Assembly (NCBI GenBank): GCA_002343545.1
Contig: DDRA01000170.1
Coordinates: 447 to 23,448 of the forward strand
Length of the DNA: 23,002 nucleotides
Direction: 5' to 3'
Origin: Bacteriovoracaceae bacterium UBA2428
GTDB taxonomy: Bacteria > Bdellovibrionota > UBA2428
Position 1 is the stretch's first letter; every line of letters starts with the position of its first letter. Shown here in pieces: positions 14,830 through 21,826 of this stretch. The position numbers were made by a program, and so were the translations under genes. Under the pieces are notes generated by a model, which saw nothing but the letters and a program-made list of their open reading frames with translations, did no database searches and was not told the origin of the DNA.

Positions 14830-16115
14830 GCGTCCTTGAGCTCCGAAACGCGGACCGGGATCTGGAAGGACTTCTCGATCGCGATCTTCGCCTTGATGAA
14901 CTCGATCTTCAGTTCGGAGCGGCGCTTCTTGGCCTCGAGCCAGGTTTCCTCGGCGCCCTTGACGTCGGCCCCGTTCTTCACGCCCCGACCGAACTCGGCC
15001 AGCGTGGAGCGGTAGAGCCGCTCGGCCCGGGCTTCGTTGCTCACCTCGATGTCCACGCGTTGGGTGATCGACTGCAGTTTGCGGATGCCCGACTCGACCT
15101 CGGCCATGCCGCCGAGGAGCGCCTGCTTGGCGTTGAATTCGTCGCGTCGTAGCTCGGCCTCGGCCCGCGCGCCTTCCGCGCTCGTGCGGAAACCCGAAAA
15201 AAGCTCCCAGGAAGCCATCACCCCCGCCGAATAACTCACCCGCTCGCCGTCGAAACGATCGGCCAAAGGTAAAGCCCCGAAGCGGGCCTCGACGTCGAGC
15301 TTGGGCATCCACCCCGCCCGCGACGCCTTGAGCGCCGCGAGCGATCCCTGCGCCGTCAGGCTGGCCTGCCGCACGCTCTCGCTCCTCTCCTTCACGAGGG
15401 CCAAGTAGGAATCGACCGTCCCCTCGAGGTGCCAATGCGGAAGCTCGCCGCGCGGCTCGAAGCCCATCCCGAGCTCCGGCCCGAGGCGTCGCACGAGACT
15501 CAGCTTGATCTCGTCGAGCTCCTGCTTCGTTCGATTGAGTTCGGACAGCAGCGAAGAATCCCGGAGCTCGAAATCCATGAGATCCGACTCGGAGGAAAGT
15601 CCCGAAGCCTTGCGCCGTTTGACCGCCCCCAGGTGCTTCGCGTTCAGCTCGATCGACTCCGCCACGTAGTCGTGGACGCGCTTCTTGAAGAGGTAGTCGT
15701 AAAAGAGGCCTTCGACCTCGAGCCGAAGCTCGTTCACGGCCTGCTCGTAGCGGCTTTCGGAGAGCTGCCGGAGCGTGTCGGCTCGCCGACCTTCGTTACG
15801 ATCGGCGAGCCCATTGAAAAGGTTCCAACGGCCGTAGACGAAGCCGACGGGCGCCGACTCCCGCGCGCCCGCGCTCCCTTCGACCTCGAAGCCCCCGGCG
15901 ACGCCGAGCTTCGGGTAGAAGTTCGAGCGCGACGAACGAAGCGCGGCCGCCTGGACCGAGACCTCCGCCTTCAAAGCCTGCACCCCGAAGTTGTTCGCGA
16001 CGGCGTAGGCTTTGGCGTCTTCGACGCCGACGTAGCGGACGCCCGGCTCCGCTCCCCACGCGAGGGACGAAGCGAGGGTACCCAGGACCAAGGCCAGTCG
16101 TCCAAGCGGCTCCAT
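14820..16115 (-). CDS. TolC/OEP-family outer membrane efflux protein
   Basis: This 431-residue outer-membrane channel subunit of the TolC family (PF02321) has a signal peptide ending near AWGA (22). The two structural repeats are visible: long amphipathic helices with LKAEVSVQAAALRSSRSNFYPKL split over about 48-70, a strand ending YGRWNLFNGL, and in the second half AGWMPKLDVEARFG and MASWELFSGFRTSAEGARAE. The long coiled helices would form the periplasmic tunnel of a trimer. I chose ATG 16115, which has GAGGAG 8 nt upstream overlapping the previous stop; a GTG at 16124 would be too close to that site. It is the last gene of the pump operon and is expected to work with the RND transporter. The protein ends DAHK, without a Phe, as is usual for TolC. 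Confidence 0.93.
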   Translation of the reverse strand: MEPLGRLALVLGTLASSLAWGAEPGVRYVGVEDAKAYAVANNFGVQALKAEVSVQAAALRSSRSNFYPKLGVAGGFEVEGSAGARESAPVGFVYGRWNLFNGLADRNEGRRADTLRQLSESRYEQAVNELRLEVEGLFYDYLFKKRVHDYVAESIELNAKHLGAVKRRKASGLSSESDLMDFELRDSSLLSELNRTKQELDEIKLSLVRRLGPELGMGFEPRGELPHWHLEGTVDSYLALVKERSESVRQASLTAQGSLAALKASRAGWMPKLDVEARFGALPLADRFDGERVSYSAGVMASWELFSGFRTSAEGARAEAELRRDEFNAKQALLGGMAEVESGIRKLQSITQRVDIEVSNEARAERLYRSTLAEFGRGVKNGADVKGAEETWLEAKKRRSELKIEFIKAKIAIEKSFQIPVRVSELKDAHK

Positions 16116-16127
16116 AGGCTTCACTCC

Positions 16128-16553
16128 TCAGTTTCTTTCGACTTTGTAGGCCACGCTGTCGGCCTTGCCGTTGATCTTGAAGGCGACCTTGAGCGTGTAG
16201 AGGTGGCTCTTCTTGGGATCGAAGCTCGTCTCGAAGTGATCCGCGTTCGACTTGAGCACGAGCTTCGTGACGACGGGCTTCGCGTTCTTGGCCGGCACGA
16301 CCTCGGCCGTCGCCTCGACGTCCGAGAGCGCCGTCATCGGCAACGCCTTCGTCTTGCCGTCGTAGGGATAAATTTTGAGGACGTTGCCGATGCGAACGAG
16401 CTCGAGGTAGCCGCCCAGCGCGGGCTGGATCTCGCCGCCCTTGGGCGCCGCGACGGCGCCGGGAACGCCGTGATCGTGCCCCTCGCCGGCCGCGGCCGAG
16501 AAGCCGCCACCCAGGATGGCCAACAGTGCGATCGTCGAAGACAATTTTTTCAT
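16128..16553 (-). CDS. Small periplasmic protein with HDH motif, pump accessory
   Basis: This 141-residue protein has a signal peptide (MKKLSSTIALLAILGGGFSA) and a short His motif, GEGHDHG (23-29), a likely metal site. The body (APKGGEIQPALGGYLELV, 36-53; LKIYPYDGKTKALPM, 59-73; then strands to the end) resembles the beta domain starting HGG...LELV that is often found alone or at the N-terminus of adaptors in copper and heavy-metal efflux loci; this is recalled, not searched. The start is decided by AAAGGAGA at 16558-16565, 4 nt before ATG 16553 and overlapping the pump's stop codon; the in-frame ATG at 16571 would lie upstream of that site. A metal chaperone or a reduced adaptor-like role is inferred. 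Confidence 0.8.
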   Translation of the reverse strand: MKKLSSTIALLAILGGGFSAAAGEGHDHGVPGAVAAPKGGEIQPALGGYLELVRIGNVLKIYPYDGKTKALPMTALSDVEATAEVVPAKNAKPVVTKLVLKSNADHFETSFDPKKSHLYTLKVAFKINGKADSVAYKVERN

Positions 16554-16557
16554 TTTC

Positions 16558-16565
16558 TCTCCTTT
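16558..16565 (-). promoter_or_regulatory. Ribosome site deciding the start of the small periplasmic protein
   Basis: AAAGGAGA on the minus strand, 4 nt before ATG 16553. It overlaps the TAA of the RND gene (16564-16566), a sign of translational coupling. Confidence 0.8.
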
Positions 16566-19500
16566 ATTCATTTCCTTCGTCCTCCCCTCGGAGGACGCTT
16601 CTTTCGGACGCCTTCCGGGCGAAGGCGTAGAACGCGGTGGGCGTGACGACGAAATCCAGGATCGTCGAGCTCAGCAGACCGCCGACGATGACGACCGCCA
16701 CGGGGTGAAGGATCTCGCTCCCGGGTTGTCCCTTCGCGAAGACGAGCGGCATCAAGCCGAGCGCGGCCGTGAGGGCCGTCATCAAGACGGGAATGAGCCG
16801 CTCGAGCGATCCGCGGATGACCATCTCCTTCGTGAACTTCTCGCCCTCGTGCTTCATGAGGTGCAAGTAGTGCGAGATCATCATGATCCCGTTGCGGCTC
16901 GCGATCCCGCAGAGGGTCACGAGGCCGATGAGGCTCGCCACCGAGAAGACGCGATCGATCGCGAAGAGCGAATAGAGCCCGCCCATAAAGGCGAGCGGGA
17001 CCGTGAGCATGATCTGCGCCGTGATCATCGCCGACTTGAAATGCGCGAAGAGCACGAAGGCGATGCCGAGTACGCTCACCAAGCTGAACAATACGATCCG
17101 GCGCGTCGCCGAGCGCTGGGCCTCGAACTGGCCGCCGTACGCGACGTAGTAGCCTTCGGGGAGCTCGACCTTCTCCTGCACCCGCCGTTGGATGCTCTCC
17201 ACGACGCTGCCGAGGTCGCGGCCGGCCACGTTGCCGTAGACCACGATGCGTCGCATGCCGTTCTCGCGGTTGACCTGGTTCGGTCCGCTCGACTCGTAGA
17301 CGTCCGCGATCATGTCGAGGGTCACGCGCCGGCCGTCGGGCATCGTCTTGAAGGGCGTATTCTTCATGAGCTCCAGGTTGCCGCGCGAGACGTCGTCAAA
17401 ACGGTAGAAGACGTCGTAGACTTTCTGGTCCTCGATGACCTGCGAAACGATGCGGCCGCCGAAGGCGAGCTCGAGCATCTTGGAGACCTCGCCCACGTTG
17501 AGACCGTAGCGCAGCGTCTCCTCGCGCAGGAGATGGATCTTGACCTGGGGAATGAGGGCCTGCTGCTCGACGTTCAGATCGACGAGCCCCTCGATATCCT
17601 GGATCGCCCCGCGAAGCTCGGCCGCCTTGACCCGTAGCATGGCGAGGTCGCTCCCGAAGATCTTGATGGCGAGCTGGGCGTTCACGCCCGACAGGAGGTG
17701 ATCGAGCCGGTGCGAGATCGGCTGGCCGATGTTGACCGCGACGTTCGGGATGGCTTCCAGGTTCTCGCGCAGCTCGTCGAGGATGGCCTCGCGTGAGCGC
17801 GTCGCGTCCTTGCGGAAGGAGACGTCGATCTCGGAGACGTTAACGCCTTCGGCGTGCTCGTCGAGCTCGGCCCGGCCCGTCCGGCGCGAAACGAACTTCA
17901 CTTCGGGGGTCTTCAGGATCAGGTTTTCGGCCTCGGAGCCAATCGCGTTCGATCGCTCGAGCGAGGTTCCCGGCACCGAAACGACCGAGACCATGGCCGT
18001 GCCTTCGTTGAACTTCGGCAGGAAGTCCTTGCCCATGAAGGGGAGCAACGCGATCGAGCCGAGGAACATCACAAAGGCGACCGACAGCACTTTTTTCGGG
18101 TGATCGAGCGCCCACTCCAGGATGCGGCGATCGAAGGCCTTGAGCTTCGTGACGATCTTCGTCTCGTGGTGTTCCTTGAACTCCGCGTTCCGGAAGAAGA
18201 AAGAACAGAGCACGGGCGTCACGGTGAGCGACACGAGAAGCGACGCGCCCAGCGCCGTCACGTAAGCGATGGCGAGCGGGGTGAAGAGACGACCCTCGAG
18301 TCCATCCAGCGCGAAGAGCGGGATGAAGACGAGCGCGATGATGACCGTCGCGAGGACGATCGAGTTGCGAACCTCGCTCGACGCCTCGAAGACGATCTTG
18401 AGGATCGACCGCTTGGCGCCCGCGGCCCGGTTCTCCTTGAGACGCCGAAAGACGTTCTCGACGTCGACGATGGCGTCGTCCACGACCTCGCCCACGGCGA
18501 TGGCGAGACCCCCGAGGGTCATCGTATTCACCGAAAGCCCGAAGAGCTCGAAGACGATCGCCGTCACGAGGAAGGACAGCGGAATGGCCGTGAGCGTGAT
18601 GGCCGTCATGCGGAGGTTCGCCAGGAAGAGCAGCAGGATGACCGTCACGAGGATGCTGCCGTACTTGAGCTTGCCCTTGACGCCCGCGATCGAGACCTCG
18701 ATGAAGTCCGACTGCTTGAAGATCTCCGGGTTCACTTCGACGCCCTTCGGAAGCGTCCGTTGGATCTCGGCGATGGCCGCGTCGACCCGCTCCGTGAGCG
18801 CGACGGTATCCGTGCCGGGTTGTTTTTGGATCGACATCACGACGGCGGGCTTGGCCATGAAGGAACCGTCCCCGCGCTTGGTGCGCGGGCCGATCTTCAC
18901 TTCGGCGACGTCCTTGATGAGGATTGAGCGGCCCAGGTGAACGCCGATGACCGTGTTCTCGATATCCTCGACGCTCTTCACGGCGCCGATGTTGCGGACA
19001 AGAAACTCCTTCTGATCCTTATCCAAGAAGCCGCCCGTCGTGTTCGTACCGACGTGACCCAGGTACTCGTCGAGCGCCTGCAGGTCGAGCTGGTAGTTCT
19101 TGAGCTTGGTCGCCGAGAAAAGGATCTGGTACTGCTTGAGCCCGCCCCCGATCGAGATGACCTGGGCGATGCCCGGGATCGTGAGGAGCCGGGGCCGGAT
19201 CGTCCACTCCGCCAGGGTCCGCAGGTCGAGGGGCGTGACTTCGGGGTTGCTCGAGGACAACGCGATCGTCTGGATCTGCCCCATGATCGAGCTGATCGGC
19301 CCCATCACGGGCTGGATCCCCTCGGGAAAATGCTCCGCCGCGACCGCGAGTTTCTCCGCGACGAGCTGCCGGTTGCGGAAGATGTCCGTTCCCCAGTCGA
19401 ACTCGACGTAGACCACGGACAGGCCGACGCCCGACGACGAGCGGATCCGCTGCACCCCGGGGAGGCCGTTCAGGTTCGACTCGAGCGGCAAGGTCACGAG

Positions 19501-19689
19501 CGTCTCGACCTCCTCGGGCGCCATGCCACCCGCCTCGGTCATGATCGTCACGGTCGGCCGGTTCAAATCCGGAAAGACGTCGATGGGAAGTTTGAAGAGC
19601 GTGGCCCCGCCCCATACGACGATCAGCGCCACGAGGGCGAGAACGACGAGCCGGTGCCGAAGGGCCGCCTTGATGATGAGATCTAACAT
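16564..19689 (-). CDS. CusA/CzcA-type heavy-metal efflux RND transporter
   Basis: This is a full-length 1041-residue RND inner-membrane pump (ACR_tran, PF00873) with 12 expected helices. Helix 1 is at about 13-33, followed by the family start DVFPDLNRPTVTIMTEAGGM (37-56). Central helices run from about 341 to 500, and the second set from about 865 to 1025. Helix 4 carries the proton-relay acids in GEVVDDAIVDVEN (400-412: E401, D404, D405, D409, E411). GGQFEAQRSA (852-861) in the second half is the usual HME-family block before helix 8. The HME type suggests cation export from periplasm or cytoplasm, but the ion cannot be read; Met clusters like the CusA copper relay were not evident at the equivalent places. 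GAGGAA lies just before the ATG. There is no adaptor gene beside it. Confidence 0.95.
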   Translation of the reverse strand: MLDLIIKAALRHRLVVLALVALIVVWGGATLFKLPIDVFPDLNRPTVTIMTEAGGMAPEEVETLVTLPLESNLNGLPGVQRIRSSSGVGLSVVYVEFDWGTDIFRNRQLVAEKLAVAAEHFPEGIQPVMGPISSIMGQIQTIALSSSNPEVTPLDLRTLAEWTIRPRLLTIPGIAQVISIGGGLKQYQILFSATKLKNYQLDLQALDEYLGHVGTNTTGGFLDKDQKEFLVRNIGAVKSVEDIENTVIGVHLGRSILIKDVAEVKIGPRTKRGDGSFMAKPAVVMSIQKQPGTDTVALTERVDAAIAEIQRTLPKGVEVNPEIFKQSDFIEVSIAGVKGKLKYGSILVTVILLLFLANLRMTAITLTAIPLSFLVTAIVFELFGLSVNTMTLGGLAIAVGEVVDDAIVDVENVFRRLKENRAAGAKRSILKIVFEASSEVRNSIVLATVIIALVFIPLFALDGLEGRLFTPLAIAYVTALGASLLVSLTVTPVLCSFFFRNAEFKEHHETKIVTKLKAFDRRILEWALDHPKKVLSVAFVMFLGSIALLPFMGKDFLPKFNEGTAMVSVVSVPGTSLERSNAIGSEAENLILKTPEVKFVSRRTGRAELDEHAEGVNVSEIDVSFRKDATRSREAILDELRENLEAIPNVAVNIGQPISHRLDHLLSGVNAQLAIKIFGSDLAMLRVKAAELRGAIQDIEGLVDLNVEQQALIPQVKIHLLREETLRYGLNVGEVSKMLELAFGGRIVSQVIEDQKVYDVFYRFDDVSRGNLELMKNTPFKTMPDGRRVTLDMIADVYESSGPNQVNRENGMRRIVVYGNVAGRDLGSVVESIQRRVQEKVELPEGYYVAYGGQFEAQRSATRRIVLFSLVSVLGIAFVLFAHFKSAMITAQIMLTVPLAFMGGLYSLFAIDRVFSVASLIGLVTLCGIASRNGIMMISHYLHLMKHEGEKFTKEMVIRGSLERLIPVLMTALTAALGLMPLVFAKGQPGSEILHPVAVVIVGGLLSSTILDFVVTPTAFYAFARKASERSVLRGEDEGNE

Positions 19690-19716
19690 TCTATTCCTCG
19701 CCGATTTCGGAGGCCG

Positions 19717-20487
19717 TTAGAGAAGGACGCGAAGACCGAGCTCGATCGACCACGCCCGCAGGGGCGCGCTCGCCGACAATCCGCGGTGGATCGCCCCGGA
19801 CAACGTGATTCCGTCAAGCCAAGCGTCGGGGGCCCGCGACGAAGCCGCCGTCTCGAAAAGGCTCAGGCCCCCCCGCAGCGCGAGGTTCGGGATCCAGTAG
19901 CCTTGGTCCATGCCGTCGAGCGCGCCGCTCTGGTAGAAGAACTGCGCCCCCAACGACGGCGCCAGGAAGGCCGTGACCGCCGGGGCCGCGCGAAGCGGGT
20001 GGCTCACGCGCACGCCCGCCGCCAGGGGCAACGCGTGCACGCTCACGAAGTCCTTGAGCACGGCGCTCTGCGCCGAAACCACGTCGACGAGCGCCTCGCG
20101 CATCCCGTAACCCACCGCGACGAACGGCTCGACGCCGAATCCCCGCGCGTCGAACTTCTTCGACGCCGAGATCTGCACCGAGGGAAGCGCGCCCATCTGC
20201 GAAGCGTAGTCGACCGAGAAGAAAGCGTTCGACAGCTCGAGCGCCGACCACGAGAGGTACGAGGCGCCGAACTCCAGATGGAAGGGACTCGCCTCGCGCG
20301 CGAGGGAAGCGTCCATCTCCCGCGCGGATCGCGAAAAGAGGCTCCGGAAGTTGGATTCGTCGACCGCGATGCCGGGCGTCGCCGGCGCTGCGGCGGGCGC
20401 CGCGGCCTTGGGCTTTTCGCGGGCGCCGACGGGAAGCGCGAAGAACGCGCCCAGACCCAAGGCGATGACTCGTTGACGAGCAAACAT
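19717..20487 (-). CDS. Predicted outer-membrane beta-barrel protein
   Basis: This 256-residue protein has a signal peptide (MFARQRVIALGLGAFFALPVGA) and an Ala/Pro linker (25-40), then a short helical part with SNFRSLFSRSAREMD. After that come alternating strands: FHLEFGASYLSWSALELSN, FFSVDYASQMGALPSVQISA, GFGVEPFVAVGYG, and a C-terminal IELGLRVLL. The pattern fits a small 8- to 10-strand outer-membrane barrel. The start is set by a near-perfect AAGGAGGT 8 nt before ATG 20487, inside the end of the preceding gene; a longer frame to 20553 has no such site. It sits between the repeat-domain proteins and the pump, 27 bp before the pump start. No family is recognised; a role in the same envelope system is inferred. 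Confidence 0.8.
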   Translation of the reverse strand: MFARQRVIALGLGAFFALPVGAREKPKAAAPAAAPATPGIAVDESNFRSLFSRSAREMDASLAREASPFHLEFGASYLSWSALELSNAFFSVDYASQMGALPSVQISASKKFDARGFGVEPFVAVGYGMREALVDVVSAQSAVLKDFVSVHALPLAAGVRVSHPLRAAPAVTAFLAPSLGAQFFYQSGALDGMDQGYWIPNLALRGGLSLFETAASSRAPDAWLDGITLSGAIHRGLSASAPLRAWSIELGLRVLL

Positions 20488-20489
20488 GA

Positions 20490-21008
20490 TTAACGACCTC
20501 CTTCGCGGGAGAGCCGGAGCGTCCCCGACGCGCCGACCGAGGCGGCGCTCCAAACGCCGACGAGATCCGCCCCCTGCACCGAAACGTTGAGCACGAGATC
20601 CTGGAACTGCGAGTGAACGACGACGAGGTTCAGGCGTCCCGGGGCCGCGAAGTACTCCGCCGAGCCGACCGGGGCGTCGGAATACTCGCCGACCTCTTCG
20701 CTGCCGTAAAGAAAGCGCAGGTAGCCGATCAGCTTGGGCACCAGCACGGGATCGACCCCCGCCCCGCTTTGCCCTTCCGGGACGTCGCGCACCTCGAGAT
20801 TCAGGACGACGGGCTGCTCGTAATCGGACGCGCCGAGCAAGTTCCCGGCGTACCGGCCGCCGACCTGGCCGAGCTCCGAGCGTTTGACCTCGGCCAAGTT
20901 CATGTCGCGCTGGCGGGCGATCTCGCGATCGCTCGGCCGGCGCTGGCTACAAGCCGACAGCGCCGCGAGCGAGAGCGCGAGCGCGAAAAGCCGGATGTTC
21001 TTTCTCAT
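20490..21008 (-). CDS. Lipoprotein with one copy of the operon's repeated beta domain
   Basis: This 172-residue predicted lipoprotein has a lipobox LSAC with Cys20 after a signal peptide. Ser follows the Cys, so outer-membrane sorting is expected if the E. coli rule applies. After a charged helical spacer (25-48) it has one domain (49-168): GRYAGNLLG, LIGYLRFLYGSEEVGEY (93-109), PGRLNLVVV (123-131), GVWSAASVGASGTLRLS (151-167). These line up in order with the blocks GTYR/GHYRG, LRISGNLRFYLG, GEF/NEF and GEW..S.GRVG of the next protein upstream. It starts in an ATGA overlap with that gene (21005-21008) and has GGAG about 7 nt upstream. Function unknown. Confidence 0.82.
   Translation of the reverse strand: MRKNIRLFALALSLAALSACSQRRPSDREIARQRDMNLAEVKRSELGQVGGRYAGNLLGASDYEQPVVLNLEVRDVPEGQSGAGVDPVLVPKLIGYLRFLYGSEEVGEYSDAPVGSAEYFAAPGRLNLVVVHSQFQDLVLNVSVQGADLVGVWSAASVGASGTLRLSREGGR
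20496..20503 (-). promoter_or_regulatory. Strong ribosome site for the barrel gene
   Basis: AAGGAGGT on the minus strand, 8 nt before ATG 20487 and inside the last codons of the upstream lipoprotein gene. It is the best Shine-Dalgarno match in the operon and fixes the start. Confidence 0.85.
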
Positions 21009-21826
21009 TGTACGCTCTCCAATTCGATCGTGCCGACGCGGCCGAGGCCGTCCGCGAAGACGTCCGCGACGAAATCGCCGTCGGGGGAAAGCACGCCCTT
21101 CAGCGTGATCCCGTGCTGGGCCGTTTTAAGGGTGAGGTAACGGTTGTAGAAGTTGAACTTCGCCTCGGCGATCGGCGTCTCGACGAACTCCCCCGAGCCG
21201 AAATCGCCCAGGTAAAAGCGCAGGTTGCCGGAGATGCGGAGCTCGACCGTTCCTCCTTCCGCGGGAGTTTGCGTCGTGACGAGCGACAGGCTGAGTCGCT
21301 CGGGAAGGTTGGATTCGGGATGGGTGTTCACGAGCGTCCCGCGGTAGTGGCCGGTGACCGTCTTCACGAGAACCGAGCCGCGCTCGATCGCGGGCACCTG
21401 CGACTTCTGGGCGGCGAAGCGACCGACGCGACCCGCGCTCGACGAAAACCATTCCCCCGTGATGGCGCCGTTGCGAAGCGTCCCGATGAAACTCACGTCG
21501 TTGCCGTCGGCGCGGAGGCTCAGCTGCCGGGTGAGCAGGTTCATCGGCACGTCCGGGTACTCGTAGGTCAGGAACTCGTTCGAGCTCCAGTCGCCGAAGA
21601 TCATCCGCACGCTCGCCGAAATCTTGAGCGTGCCGCCGATGTTCACGGTGCGAATCGTGAGCGTGGCGAACTGATGGTACTTCGTCGGCTCCGCGCCCCG
21701 GGGTTCGTGGTTGAGGACCGTCCGGTAGGTCCCTTGGATGGACTCGGTTTGCGCCCCCGCGACCGGGGTCGCGAGAAAGGCGGCCCCGAGCGCGAGCGAA
21801 GGAAGGTATCGGGTGAAGAAGTTCAT
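21005..21826 (-). CDS. Secreted protein with two copies of the repeated beta domain
   Basis: This 273-residue protein has a signal peptide (MNFFTRYLPSLALGAAFLATPVAGA, cut near 25). It is made almost wholly of two tandem domains. Domain 1 (29-141) has GTYRTVLNH, LKISASVRMIFGDWSSNEF (67-85), a central strand to LTRQLSLRADG (98-108), and GEWFSSSAGRVGRF (124-137). Domain 2 (157-271) has GHYRGTLVN, LRISGNLRFYLGDFGSGEF (196-214), FYNRYLTLKT (226-235), and VFADGLGRVGTIELES (256-271). The matching order of blocks shows an internal duplication. There are no cysteines. The stop overlaps the lipoprotein start (ATGA), its start overlaps the upstream stop (ATGA), and GAGGAG precedes the ATG. No family is recognised; a periplasmic or surface location is inferred. 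Confidence 0.85.
   Translation of the reverse strand: MNFFTRYLPSLALGAAFLATPVAGAQTESIQGTYRTVLNHEPRGAEPTKYHQFATLTIRTVNIGGTLKISASVRMIFGDWSSNEFLTYEYPDVPMNLLTRQLSLRADGNDVSFIGTLRNGAITGEWFSSSAGRVGRFAAQKSQVPAIERGSVLVKTVTGHYRGTLVNTHPESNLPERLSLSLVTTQTPAEGGTVELRISGNLRFYLGDFGSGEFVETPIAEAKFNFYNRYLTLKTAQHGITLKGVLSPDGDFVADVFADGLGRVGTIELESVQ

Noticed and set aside
16516..17637. Long plus-strand frames opposite the RND pump gene (also 17854-18927)
   Set aside because: They are mirror frames of a 1041-residue RND transporter, rich in Arg, Asp, Glu and His, with no recognisable protein features.
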